64,000 bases of DNA from an uncultured Parolsenella sp. (lineage in GTDB: Bacteria; Actinomycetota; Coriobacteriia; Coriobacteriales; Atopobiaceae), in the NCBI RefSeq assembly GCF_934660935.1, contig NZ_CAKUIH010000004.1:123827-187826 (forward strand). The letters are read 5' to 3'. A model generated the notes under the pieces. It did no database searches. It saw nothing but the letters and a program-made list of their open reading frames with translations, and was not told the DNA's origin. Positions 1 through 8,159 of the stretch are shown piece by piece. Every line of letters begins with the position of its first letter. Position 1 is the stretch's first letter. The position numbers and the translations under genes were made by a program.

Positions 1-28
1 GTGCGCCCGGGCCGGGGCCTGGGCGCAC
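1..28 (-). terminator. GC-rich hairpin after the aminotransferase gene, cut by window edge
   Basis: Bases 1-13 and 16-28 form a 13-bp stem with one G-T wobble and a 2-base loop. It lies 40 bases beyond the stop of the leftward aminotransferase gene, where an intrinsic terminator is expected. The U-tract would fall outside the window, so its completeness cannot be judged. Confidence 0.5.
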
Positions 29-68
29 ACATTCTGCGTATTCTACCTCACACGCGCGCCGAAGCCGT

Positions 69-1361
69 CTAGCGCGCCTCGCGAGCGAATCGTGCCGACA
101 CGAGTCGCACACAGGTCACGAAGACGTCAAGCGCGGCGCCGAGATCATCAAGGCTGGGATACGAAGGTGCAATACGAATGTTCGTGTCGTCCGGGTCCTT
201 GCCATAAGGCCAGGTAGCGCCTGCAGGCGTCATCTTGACGCCAAGCTCCTCGGCAAGGGCGACAATCTTCTTCGCAGAGCCCTTGGGGCCATCGAAGGAA
301 ACGAAGTAGCCGCCACGCGGGTGAGACCAGGTGGCACACTCGAGGTCGCCCAGACCGCTCTCGAGCTTCTCGTCCACGAGCTCGAAGCGCGGGGCAAGAA
401 TCCTCGCGTGCTCGACCATATGAGCGCGGACGCCATCCGCATCGCCAAACCAACGAACGTGTGCAAGCTGCATGAGCTTGTCAGAGCAGACGCGCTCCAC
501 GTTGAAGGTCTTGCGGAGGTCGGCGATGTCGGCGGGGCTGGCGACGACGCAGGCAATGCCGCTGCCCGGGAAGGTTACCTTACTCGTCGAGGCAAACTCG
601 TAGACGAGGTTATCGTGGTCCTCCGCAGCGACCGCGCCGAAGATATCGAGCAAGTAGTCCGGCTCCTCGTTGAGATCGTGGATCGCGTAGGCGTTGTCCC
701 AGAAGATGCGGAAGTCCGGCGCGGCAGGCCTGAGGGCGGCGAAACGGCGGACGACTTCATCCGAGTAGGTGATGCCCGTGGGGTTCGAGTACTTGGGGAC
801 GCACCAGATGCCCTTGACCGTCGGATCGTTCTCGACGAGGCGCACGACCTCGTCCATGTCGGGGCCCTCCGGCGTCATGCGAATGGGCACGTTCGTGTAG
901 CCCACGGAAGCGCTGACTGCGAAGTGGCGATCATAGCCGGGCGACGGGCACAGGAACTTGAGCGGGCCGCGGGCGGCCTGAACCGCATGGGGCTCGCAGC
1001 CGCGAACGCCGTGGATCCAGCCATGGACGATGACGTCGTGCATGATGTTCAGGCTCGAAGATCCCCCGAGGATGAGATTGTCTGCGTCGACGCCAAGAAG
1101 ATCCGCCATGAGACGGCGAGCCGCGGGGAGGCCGTCAGGACAACCATAGTTACCGGCATCTACGCCCTCATCGACGAGGTCGGTAGACGAGTTGAGCACA
1201 TCGAGCATGGGGCGAGAAAGGTCGACCTGCTCCGGGCTCGGCTTGCCGCGGGCCATATCGAGCTTGAGGCCGCGAGCGCGGAGCTTTTCCGCCTCCGCCT
1301 CGAGTTGGGCGATTTGCTCGTCAAGCTCTTCGTTCGTCATCTGCTCGTAGACACTTGCCAT
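69..1361 (-). CDS. MocR-type PLP-dependent aminotransferase (aspartate aminotransferase-like)
   Basis: A 430-residue fold-type I PLP enzyme of the class I/II aminotransferase superfamily, closest in style to the stand-alone Aminotran_MocR family often annotated as aspartate aminotransferase. Landmarks are the substrate-loop segment ARGKPSPEQVDLS near the N terminus, NYGCPDG, the cofactor-binding segment SNPTGITYSDEVV, the aspartate-containing WDNAYAIHDL, the Schiff-base lysine in FASTSKVTFPG, and the carboxylate-binding arginine near NIRIAPSYP. The ATG at 1361 was chosen because GGAG lies 6 bases upstream; an in-frame start at 1445 would add an Arg-rich, unconserved stretch. The amino-acid substrate cannot be told from sequence. 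It stands alone and ends at a hairpin. Confidence 0.85.
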   Translation of the reverse strand: MASVYEQMTNEELDEQIAQLEAEAEKLRARGLKLDMARGKPSPEQVDLSRPMLDVLNSSTDLVDEGVDAGNYGCPDGLPAARRLMADLLGVDADNLILGGSSSLNIMHDVIVHGWIHGVRGCEPHAVQAARGPLKFLCPSPGYDRHFAVSASVGYTNVPIRMTPEGPDMDEVVRLVENDPTVKGIWCVPKYSNPTGITYSDEVVRRFAALRPAAPDFRIFWDNAYAIHDLNEEPDYLLDIFGAVAAEDHDNLVYEFASTSKVTFPGSGIACVVASPADIADLRKTFNVERVCSDKLMQLAHVRWFGDADGVRAHMVEHARILAPRFELVDEKLESGLGDLECATWSHPRGGYFVSFDGPKGSAKKIVALAEELGVKMTPAGATWPYGKDPDDTNIRIAPSYPSLDDLGAALDVFVTCVRLVSARFAREAR

Positions 1362-1647
1362 GCTCGTCTCCATTCGTCGACGCCTGGTTCTGCCCGATCT
1401 AGCGCTTGAGCTCGCACAACGCCGATGCGCCGGATGCGACCCCAATCCGCATGACGCTCATTTGCGGGATAGTCGCTCGCGATCCGACCACTGGAGGCAG
1501 CGGCGCATTCCCCCTTGAAATGATCCGTGCTGGCGCTGTGCTTACGCTCATTCGAGTATAGAGAGAAATAATCGTTATGGAACGCGAAGTGGTGAAGCGC
1601 GCGTTACGAGAGAGCGAATGGCATCCGCGGCTGTTACCATAGTGCCC

Positions 1648-1908
1648 ATGGAAAAGCCTCCCTACATACCAAACTCTGACGAGTACGGCGAGCTCCAACG
1701 CTTCGTTGATGCGTTGTTCATGAGCGAGCACTTCGTGGATAACCTCGACGTTCAAGTCATGGCGGAGACATTTGACCTCCCGTATGACCTGCTTGAGGTC
1801 GTCGGCATGCTACCGAGCGGCGTCTATGAGCGCCCCCGCCTCGCAGACCAACTCAACTCCGCTCTCGTCGCGCACGGCTGGACTCAGCGCTTCGGCACCG
1901 TGGAGTAA
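1648..1908 (+). CDS. Small conserved-looking protein of unknown function
   Basis: An 86-residue acidic protein starting MEKPPYIPNSDEYGE, without membrane segments or a recognisable motif. Codon choice is like neighbouring genes and the frame runs cleanly to TAA. The ATG at 1648 has no Shine-Dalgarno, but a TACCAT hexamer ends 7 bases upstream, which would fit a leaderless transcript. An alternative ATG at 1618 would add ten residues and has only a weak GAGAG upstream. I do not recognise a family; the content (DALFMSEHFVDNLDVQVMAE) looks helical. It lies between a divergent aminotransferase and a gene-poor region, so context gives no function. Confidence 0.6.
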   Translation: MEKPPYIPNSDEYGELQRFVDALFMSEHFVDNLDVQVMAETFDLPYDLLEVVGMLPSGVYERPRLADQLNSALVAHGWTQRFGTVE

Positions 1909-2027
1909 CGTAGCCCCCGCTTGTCTCTCGCACGAGCCAACCAGCGTCGCGCCACCCGGACGCAGCACGATTCGTCGCGGTTAACGTGTCTATGCATGCA
2001 TTATTTCGACTGTGGCCAGGTTCGCGA

Positions 2028-2240
2028 AATCCTTGGCGACTTTTTAGCACTTATATTGACCAGGGCAGCTTTTAACTGCGTAAATAGCCGCCACGGATTC
2101 CTCAGAGCCCCCCTTAACCAGCATTCCGACGCATATACATTCGCCATATGTGCTCATTTGTCATCAACGTTTGTCTCCCAATTACGCATACCAAACATCG
2201 GCGCATATTCAGCCCCTATATGTGTTCGTTTGCCGGCACT
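2028..2240 (+). repeat. Left copy of a diverged direct repeat flanking the nuclease gene
   Basis: Aligns almost without gaps to 4233-4444. The first 73 bases match at about 50 positions, with conserved ends (AATCCKTGGCGACTTT and TTTTAACTGCGYAAATAG, then CACGGWTTC) and a variable centre. Downstream, the motif ATATGYGNYYRTTTRNC occurs at 2146 and 2218, and again at 4350 and 4422, with identical 72-base spacing. Constant spacing across poorly conserved sequence argues for common origin with selected blocks rather than chance. Confidence 0.7.
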
Positions 2241-2462
2241 TCACACCGCTACGGCTCTCATATCTCAGCTCGACACGCTTACAGCCTCGATTCACACCTG
2301 TTTTCAATCCTGCCGTCGAGCCTTCAAAGCGCCAGCGACGCGCCGCTCTTTACTGCCTCCAGCCATTTAAGATGACATGACAATAATCAGACAATTTCTG
2401 ACAGAATCTAACGGAAATACAACAAAGAATGTTGTGTTTTTCCAGGTAGATACACTTATCCA

Positions 2463-2546
2463 CGAATAGATACCATTCACGTGTTTTTACTTAATATTCG
2501 CCTCAATCTAGGCACAATAGGTCCACCTCGTATTGGTATCTATTCG
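2463..2546. repeat. 13-bp perfect inverted repeat upstream of the nuclease gene
   Basis: CGAATAGATACCA at 2463-2475 is mirrored exactly by TGGTATCTATTCG at 2534-2546, with a 58-base spacer. It lies about 130 bases before the nuclease start and could be a pair of operator half-sites or a remnant of a mobile end. No factor is known for it. Confidence 0.6.
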
Positions 2547-2673
2547 CCTTCGCGGCGTCTGAATGTGCGCTTTGCACATCCAGCCATCACCCCGCAAGGC
2601 AGAACGGCGCGTTTTCACCACAACGCACAGTTCTTCATATGGCAAAGGCATGAGTCGGTCTTAAGGAGGCCCT

Positions 2674-3762
2674 ATGGGCAAGGGAACACATAAAGCAACA
2701 GACGCGCGCCTGGGCGCCCTACTCGACGAGGCATCACGCCGGGGCTCGTGCCTTGGTCCTCGCAATCGAAATGACCGAGCGGCCCTCTCTAGAAGAGTCG
2801 AAAAAGGCCTGGTCGTCTCCCCTTATCCTGGAGTCTACGCATCCCCGTCTTTCTGGAATTCCCTTAGTTATAAACCAGAGCAGCAGGAGCGCGCCATCTT
2901 ACTCGGCATCGCAATGCTTCATCCGAGCTGGGTGTTCTGCCACGTTTCCGCAGCTATCATCCACGGTCTCAACGTTCCCTACCGCATGCACGGCGCTATA
3001 CATGTTGCAAATCTCAATGGATCATCCAGCAGACAGTCGAAGCAGGTCGTTCGCCACCGAATCCGGCGCAGTCAAATCGAATGGTTTGGCGGAATAGCGC
3101 TAACGTCCCCTCTTGAGACAACCCTCGAGTGCCTTTGCGACTCCGGATTTCGCGAAGGCCTCTCAATCGCCGATTCAGCCGCCAGGCTCCTCGGTCTGTC
3201 GGGAAGCGAACTGCGCGACAAGCTGTCCGATCTCGGTAAGGGCACACCCGGAATCCAACGGGCACTCAGCATCGCACAATGCGCCGATCCCCTGAGCGAA
3301 AGCGGCGGCGAGTCAATCGCTCGCGCGACAATCATCCGATACGGCTATGTTCTTCCTAGGCTTCAGATTTGGATACCTAATCCGCTTGACCAGAAACATC
3401 CTTTCCGCGCTGACGCAATTTGGATTCTCCTCGATGGGACCATCATCATTTGCGAGGTTGACGGCATCGAAAAGCGCATAAATCCCGAGATGACAGGAGG
3501 TCTTGACCTCGCACGAGTCTTTGCAAAAGAGCGCCAGCGAGAAGCGTTGCTCACAGCAGTCGGTGCAAAAGTCATGCGCGTCTCATTCAGTGACGCATGG
3601 GACGGTCAGAAGCTGTGTCAGCTGCTCGATGCCTACGGCGTGCCGAAAGCAAATAGCCCCGAAGGGCTCGCAATGAGGCGTGAGAGTTCGGCAATGATGG
3701 GTGGGGTTCCAGCGCCAAACGGCGCAGTCATCAGGAATGGGCGACTGAAGTTCGAGCGCTAG
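2674..3762 (+). CDS. AbiEi-like winged-helix plus PD-(D/E)xK (DUF559-like) predicted nuclease
   Basis: A 362-residue protein. The N-terminal third resembles the type IV toxin-antitoxin AbiEi winged-helix region (LSRRVEKGLVVSPYPGVYASP, then CHVSAAIIHGL). The C-terminal part has the layout of DUF559/Vsr-type restriction-endonuclease folds: SESGGESIARATIIRYGYV around residue 210, FRADAIW, then IICEVDGIEK, giving a plausible E...D...ExD metal site, followed by KERQREALLTAVGAKVMRVSF. Such orphan genes are common in actinobacterial genomes and are often given misleading names. The start has a strong AAGGAGG 7 bases upstream. No partner toxin, methylase or helicase gene is adjacent. It sits between two long direct repeats. 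The last codons overlap a 45-bp tandem duplication, so the C terminus may be shortened. Nuclease activity is inferred from motifs only. Confidence 0.75.
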   Translation: MGKGTHKATDARLGALLDEASRRGSCLGPRNRNDRAALSRRVEKGLVVSPYPGVYASPSFWNSLSYKPEQQERAILLGIAMLHPSWVFCHVSAAIIHGLNVPYRMHGAIHVANLNGSSSRQSKQVVRHRIRRSQIEWFGGIALTSPLETTLECLCDSGFREGLSIADSAARLLGLSGSELRDKLSDLGKGTPGIQRALSIAQCADPLSESGGESIARATIIRYGYVLPRLQIWIPNPLDQKHPFRADAIWILLDGTIIICEVDGIEKRINPEMTGGLDLARVFAKERQREALLTAVGAKVMRVSFSDAWDGQKLCQLLDAYGVPKANSPEGLAMRRESSAMMGGVPAPNGAVIRNGRLKFER

Positions 3763-3826
3763 CCGAATTAAGGCAGTCCATACGGGCGCTTGAAGTTCGA
3801 GCGCTTTCCGTATTTAGGCAGTCCAT
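3746..3826 (+). repeat. 45-bp-period tandem duplication at the nuclease stop codon
   Basis: Copies at 3746-3781 and 3791-3826 share TGAAGTTCGAGCGCT and AGGCAGTCCAT. The gene's last codons LKFER and the stop lie in the first copy. In the second copy the same frame reads LKFERFPYLGSPW and continues to a stop near 3870. Confidence 0.75.
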
Positions 3827-3924
3827 GGATTGAGGCGGCACGATTCCGTTCGCTCGGCGTCTCTAAGCATGCGTAATATTGATCGCTACGGCCCACCTCC
3901 GCCTGCCCGCGAATAGCCAACTAC

Positions 3925-3961
3925 GACTCTGCACGCTTAAGGCCTCTAAGCGTGCAGAGTC
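3925..3961. repeat. Perfect 15-bp inverted repeat with AGGCCTC loop
   Basis: GACTCTGCACGCTTA at 3925-3939 pairs exactly with 3947-3961 around a 7-base loop AGGCCTC. No T-run follows on either strand, so it is not a standard terminator. A diverged second member lies at 4097-4121. Confidence 0.85.
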
Positions 3962-4096
3962 AGCTGGCATGACAACACAGCCAGTGTTCACGAGTGGTCG
4001 GACGCGCAATCTTGCACGCTTGGGAGCTTTATGCATGTAGGATTAGCCACCGCTGCCTCCCCGCCAGCCTTCATACGCGATCGGGCACGCAATCCT

Positions 4097-4121
4097 GCAC
4101 GTTTAAGGCCTCTAAACGCGC
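4097..4121. repeat. Second AGGCCTC-loop inverted repeat
   Basis: GCACGTTTA and TAAACGCGC (one mismatch) flank the same AGGCCTC loop seen at 3940-3946. The preceding bases (CACGCAATCCTGCACG) also echo 4007-4023, so this is a small local repeat family rather than chance. Confidence 0.7.
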
Positions 4122-4232
4122 GCTTCGTTCAGGACGGCACCGCAGCCAGCCTTCACGAAGGATTGCTTGTGCGATTCTACGCACTTAAAACCGGCTTGCA
4201 TGTCAAAACGGTGCAACGACCCCACGCTGATT

Positions 4233-4444
4233 AATCCGTGGCGACTTTCTGACATAAATTATGAAGGTTTACCTTTTTAACTGCGCAAATAGTCGTCACG
4301 GTTTCTGCTAACGGGCTAAGGGGCACGTTTCGTCACGTATAGGCGGTCAATATGCGACTGTTTAATGTCACGGAGACTGCAGCAATCCGTGGAAGCACGC
4401 TTCCTCATACATAGACGCCCGATATGTGTTTATTTGTCTCCACA
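4233..4444 (+). repeat. Right copy of the diverged direct repeat
   Basis: Collinear with 2028-2240 at an offset of 2204-2205 bases and in the same orientation. Conserved blocks and motif spacing are as described for the left copy. It lies about 470 bases past the nuclease stop, with no gene following before nhaA. Confidence 0.7.
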
Positions 4445-4599
4445 ATTTGGGGGCATCACCGGAAAGCAACAGACGACATGCTTAGCCGGCCCATATACGC
4501 CGAAACTTCGCCAATGTCTCAAGTCGCGCGACAACGCGACTCCTCCGCAAACTGAATGGCCGCCGGCGCGGACAACGCGGCAACGTCACGGACGGCACG

Positions 4600-4679
4600 G
4601 CCGCCGGCAAGGGCAACTCGCCCCGCCATAAGCAAGGTGGCCGCCGGCAAGGGCAGCTCGCCCCGCCTTAAGCAAGGTG
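4600..4679. repeat. Two-copy 40-bp GC-rich tandem repeat
   Basis: 4600-4639 and 4640-4679 differ at only two positions. The unit begins GGCCGCCGGCAAGGGCA and ends AAGCAAGGT. It is not in any supported gene. Confidence 0.85.
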
Positions 4680-4710
4680 GCCGTCAGCGCGGCCAACACA
4701 GGAACGCCAC

Positions 4711-4748
4711 ATAAAAAAGGCGGATCCTCCGTGGTTGGAAGACCCGCC
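4711..4748 (-). terminator. Intrinsic terminator of nhaA
   Basis: Read on the minus strand, GGCGGGTCTTCC pairs with GGAGGATCCGCC (two G-U wobbles) around a 6-base loop, followed directly by TTTTTTAT. It is placed about 50 bases after the nhaA stop. Confidence 0.9.
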
Positions 4749-4801
4749 CGCACACCAAACTAAGTCATCAAGCGCTTAGCCGTCCGACATGTTCGTACCA
4801 C

Positions 4802-6193
4802 TTAATCCTCGTCGACCTCAGGCTCGACGGGCTTCTTGGTCGCGGCAAGGATAAAGGCGCTGCCCACGGCGGCGCTCGCGATAGAACACGCGAGAATGGC
4901 GCACTTGGCCGCAAGCACTTCGGTCTCGCTCACAAACGCAAGGCCGGCGATAAGGATGGACATCGTGAAGCCAAGGCCACCCATGAGGCCCACGCCGATG
5001 ATCTGCTTCCAGTCGACGCCCTTCGGCAGCTTGGCGAAGCCAATCTTCACGAGCAGGAAGGTAACGCCGATGATGCCAATCGGCTTACCCAGGAACGCAC
5101 CCAGGAAGACACCGCGAGTCACAGGATCGGCGAGGATGGCCGCCGGATCGGCACCCACGAGGCAGACCTGCGCGTTCACGAAGGCGAACAGCGGGAGGAT
5201 GCCGAAGTTGACGAACGTCGAGATGGCACTCTCGACGCGGACCAGCGGCGGCGCAACGCGATGCATCACGCGCTCGACGCTGTGAGCCTTCTCCGTGAAA
5301 TCGTGCTGGCCGAGGACATGCGACTCCTCGTCATAGGCGTCTTCGAGGAGGTCTGCTTTGTCGCCAAGCCAGTCACGCAGCGCGTCGAGGCGAATATCGG
5401 ACTTGGCAGGCAGGAACAGGGCCAGGATGACACCGGCGAGCGTCGCGTGGATACCGGAGTTGAACATGCATACCCACAGGACGAGGCCCACGATAATGTA
5501 CCAGCGAGCGGCGAACGCACGCATGCGGTGCAGCGCCGCGAGCACGACGATGCAGCCAAGCGACGCGGCAAGCCACGGGATGCTCGGGGTCTGCCCGTAG
5601 AAGACGGCGATTACGATGATGGCGAGGATGTCGTCAGCGATCGCGAGGGTCGAGAAGAAGACCTTGGTCGCTGGCTTCACACGGTCGCCCAGCAGCGACA
5701 TGATGCCGAGAGCGAAGGCGATGTCAGTCGCCATCGGAACGGCCCAGCCATGGGGCGCGCCACCCTTTCCGAGGTTCAGGGCGAGGTAGATGAGCGAGGG
5801 CACGGCCACGCCGCCCACAGCGGCGAGCATGGGAAGCGCCGCCTGTCGCGGCCGGCGCAGCTGGCCCACGGTCATCTCATATTTGAGTTCGATGCCCACG
5901 AGAAGGAAGAAGATGGCCATCAGGAAGTCGTTCACGAACTCCTCGAGCGTGAGGCTCGCGCTCACGCCGCCGATGGACACGCCGATCGACGTCTCGAAGA
6001 AGTGGTGGACCGCCTCATAGGCGGGCGTGTTCGCGACGATGACGGCGAGGATGGCGGCGAGCACCATCACGGCGGCGGCGATGATGCCGTTAGACGTGAA
6101 CTCCTGACGCGCATCCCTACGCTCGAAGCGGCGAACCTGCACCTCCTCGGCAATGATCTCCTCGTTGATGATGGGCTCCGGGCTCTGGGTCAT
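4802..6193 (-). CDS. nhaA: Na+/H+ antiporter NhaA
   Basis: A 463-residue integral membrane protein that exchanges cytoplasmic sodium for external protons, supporting pH and Na+ homeostasis. The NhaA signature is complete: the TDIAFALGI segment with Asp157 and the ion-binding pair Asp187-Asp188 in LAIADDILAI. About eleven hydrophobic segments follow a charged N-terminal tail of about 35 residues. A hydrophilic loop around residues 275-325 (DWLGDKADLLEDAYDEESH) is longer than in E. coli NhaA. It lies 5 bases after ppaC and most likely shares its transcript, ending at a clear terminator. Function is confident from the Asp-Asp motif. Confidence 0.95.
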   Translation of the reverse strand: MTQSPEPIINEEIIAEEVQVRRFERRDARQEFTSNGIIAAAVMVLAAILAVIVANTPAYEAVHHFFETSIGVSIGGVSASLTLEEFVNDFLMAIFFLLVGIELKYEMTVGQLRRPRQAALPMLAAVGGVAVPSLIYLALNLGKGGAPHGWAVPMATDIAFALGIMSLLGDRVKPATKVFFSTLAIADDILAIIVIAVFYGQTPSIPWLAASLGCIVVLAALHRMRAFAARWYIIVGLVLWVCMFNSGIHATLAGVILALFLPAKSDIRLDALRDWLGDKADLLEDAYDEESHVLGQHDFTEKAHSVERVMHRVAPPLVRVESAISTFVNFGILPLFAFVNAQVCLVGADPAAILADPVTRGVFLGAFLGKPIGIIGVTFLLVKIGFAKLPKGVDWKQIIGVGLMGGLGFTMSILIAGLAFVSETEVLAAKCAILACSIASAAVGSAFILAATKKPVEPEVDED

Positions 6194-6198
6194 ATCTT

Positions 6199-7125
6199 CT
6201 ACTCCGCGGCGGCGAGAATCGGGGCAGCAACCTGCTTCTTACGGGAGAGCACGCCGGGCATCCAGACGCCATCGTGCTCGTCGGCGATACCGAGGCCCTT
6301 CTGGGCAACGGCGGTCTCGCCCTCGAAGAGGACCTGGGAGCCCTCCTCCATGATGTCGGTCAGGCAAAGGACGATGCCCTCGGCGCCCTTGTCGGCCTGG
6401 TAGGCGCGCATGGCCTCGCGGATCTCGTCGATCATGCCGAGAGCGCGGCTCTTGTCAACCGTCTCGTACTGGCCGATAAGGAGCTTCTGGCCGGCGACCT
6501 CGAACATCTTGATGTCGTTGCCGACCATCTCGGCCGCGGTGAAGGAGCCGGACGGCCGGGAGAGGAAGACCTCCATGCCGAACTTGACCGGATCAACGCC
6601 AAGCTGCTCGCCAAGCTTGGCGGCGATGGCACGGTCGACGTCGGTGGTCGTGGGGCTCTTGAGCATGAGCGTGTCGGTCATCATGGCAGAGAGCAGGAGC
6701 TTCGCCTGGACGTCCGTGAGCTCCTGGTCGAGAACCTCGAACAGCTTGGCGACGATGGTGCAGCTGGAACCCCAGGGAAGCGCGATGTAGTGGAGCGGAG
6801 CGGCAGTCTCGAAGTCACCGATGCGGTGGTGGTCGACGACGCCCAGGACGGTGGCGTCCTTCAGGCCCTCGACGGACTGGCTGGACTCGTTGTGGTCAGT
6901 CAGGACGACAAGCTGGCCAGCCTCGACGCCCTTGATCTGCTCGGGCTCGGCAATGCCAGCCTCGGCGAGGAGCTTGGCGGACTCGGCCGGAAGCGCACCG
7001 AGGGCGCAGGCCTTGTACTCGTTGCCCTCGTAGCCAACCTGGTTAAGAAGCTGGGCGAGAACGACGGCGGACATGACGGCGTCGTTGTCAGGGTTCTGGT
7101 GACCAAAGACGTAGACCGTGCTCAT
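6199..7125 (-). CDS. ppaC: Manganese-dependent inorganic pyrophosphatase
   Basis: A 308-residue family II pyrophosphatase of the DHH superfamily. It hydrolyses cytoplasmic pyrophosphate and pulls biosynthetic reactions forward. Metal ligands are visible in FGHQNPDND (His9, Asp13, Asp15), in LTDHNE (Asp77) and in the DHH motif VVDHHRIGDF (98-100). The C-terminal SRKKQV signature is present, and length matches the family. The ATG at 7125 has GGAGG about 9 bases upstream; earlier in-frame codons give unconserved residues. It is first gene of an operon with nhaA. Pairing a pyrophosphatase with a sodium/proton antiporter is unusual but no mechanistic link is claimed. Confidence 0.95.
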   Translation of the reverse strand: MSTVYVFGHQNPDNDAVMSAVVLAQLLNQVGYEGNEYKACALGALPAESAKLLAEAGIAEPEQIKGVEAGQLVVLTDHNESSQSVEGLKDATVLGVVDHHRIGDFETAAPLHYIALPWGSSCTIVAKLFEVLDQELTDVQAKLLLSAMMTDTLMLKSPTTTDVDRAIAAKLGEQLGVDPVKFGMEVFLSRPSGSFTAAEMVGNDIKMFEVAGQKLLIGQYETVDKSRALGMIDEIREAMRAYQADKGAEGIVLCLTDIMEEGSQVLFEGETAVAQKGLGIADEHDGVWMPGVLSRKKQVAAPILAAAE

Positions 7126-7392
7126 TGCGCGTACCTCCAAATCTAAGCGGGCACCGCGGCGGCACCCGGCAAGGCAGGCGCCCCTGCGCCCACCGTTTTT
7201 GCAACTTTTTAATTGTACCCACCGAATTGTCTGCCCCATCTGAGCGGGGCGCTGTTCCACAAAGACGCTGAAATGTTGCCCTCACCTGGGGGACAGCCAG
7301 CGTCTCGGCAGCGCGTCCGCACGGAGGCGCAACCGGACCGCGCTCACGTCATGACATGACCGGGAAAGCCACGCCCAGCGCCTCGGCAGCGC

Positions 7393-7956
7393 CTACCTCA
7401 CCTGGGAAAGAGTCTGCTCCACGTAGACCTTATCCGCCACAGCCTCGACGGCGGCGCTCATGAGGCGCGACAGGTCGGGGGCGACCTCGACACCGTTAGC
7501 ATCCGTCAACGGCACGTGCGGGGTTGCGGGAATGGCACGCTCGTCCTCGTCAACGGCAAAGCGACGGGCGAGGGTCTCCTCAAGCGTGGCGACGAGCACG
7601 TCATACGTACTGGCGACGTTCACGCCGCGGTCGACGCAGGCATCATACAAGGTCTTGACCTCGCTTATGGGAAGCACGCGCTTCAGCGTGCACACGAAGA
7701 TGAGCGAAGCGACATGGCGACGAGTGTAGCGACGGCGCTGAGGGGCCGGAATCACGCGCTGCTTCACGTAGTTGTTGACCATAGAGCTCGTGATGAGCTC
7801 CTCGCCCGGGAGGGCCATGAACGAGAGGTTCTCGGACACAAAGGAGAGCACCTGGTCGAGATAGAGCTCTATGCGCGGCATCTCCTCGACTCGCGCGATG
7901 TGGACGCGCGTCATGCGCTCGCGCAGATCGCGAACGTCATCTTCGTGCAAAGTCAT
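7393..7956 (-). CDS. DUF1836 family predicted regulator
   Basis: A 187-residue soluble protein of the DUF1836 family, which has a MerR-like helix-turn-helix core. Diagnostic text includes PRIELYLDQVLSFV, the helix-turn-helix region ITSSMVNNYVKQRVIPAPQ with RRRYTRRHVASLIFVC, then LPISEVKTLYD. The ATG at 7956 follows an AAGGGGGCC purine-rich site; an upstream start at 8034 would add residues with no family counterpart. The target genes are unknown. It is divergent from the DegV gene across about 200 bases, which makes mutual regulation possible but unproven. Confidence 0.8.
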   Translation of the reverse strand: MTLHEDDVRDLRERMTRVHIARVEEMPRIELYLDQVLSFVSENLSFMALPGEELITSSMVNNYVKQRVIPAPQRRRYTRRHVASLIFVCTLKRVLPISEVKTLYDACVDRGVNVASTYDVLVATLEETLARRFAVDEDERAIPATPHVPLTDANGVEVAPDLSRLMSAAVEAVADKVYVEQTLSQVR

Positions 7957-8159
7957 CGCCGGCCCCCTTGTCTGAATAGCCAATTCCCCAGGGTTCAGTG
8001 GGTAAATGTACGTCCAACCCAACTTGTGACGCAAGTTTACGCATTATCAAAATGACGTATCCTAGTATCCATAACTAGATACACTAATCTCGAGGATTCG
8101 ACCGAGAGACTTTGCATCGCACGAGCAACAGTCGCACCGCACCTAACAGGGAGCCCCGC

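Larger units (their letters stand above)
1909..2673. other. Gene-free, AT-richer stretch upstream of the nuclease gene
   Basis: No convincing gene: open frames here are short, overlap one another and lack ribosome sites. The base composition is visibly lower in G+C than the flanks. It holds the left copy of a long direct repeat (2028-2240), a small hairpin with T-run at 2419-2441 (ACAACA/TGTTGT) and an inverted repeat at 2463-2546. The composition and repeats suggest accessory DNA. Confidence 0.6.
3763..4801. other. Gene-free intergenic stretch rich in repeats
   Basis: No supported gene in about 1 kb. It contains the second half of a 45-bp duplication, two hairpins sharing the loop AGGCCTC, the right copy of the long direct repeat, a 40-bp tandem duplication and the nhaA terminator. 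A block at about 3864-3899 (TCTAAGCATGCGTAATATT) also resembles 1988-2017 (TCTATGCATGCATTATTTC). GC content changes sharply within the stretch. Confidence 0.65.

Noticed and set aside
1618..1908. Start of the small unknown gene at 1618
   Set aside because: Only a weak GAGAG site and the extra residues look untranslated; the ATG at 1648 is favoured, though not proven.
2148..2380. Overlapping small rightward frames before the nuclease gene
   Set aside because: Three frames open over the same bases with no ribosome site or codon bias; the region is repeat-bearing noncoding DNA.
3925..4121. CRISPR-like array
   Set aside because: Only two diverged palindromes, unequal spacing, no cas genes.
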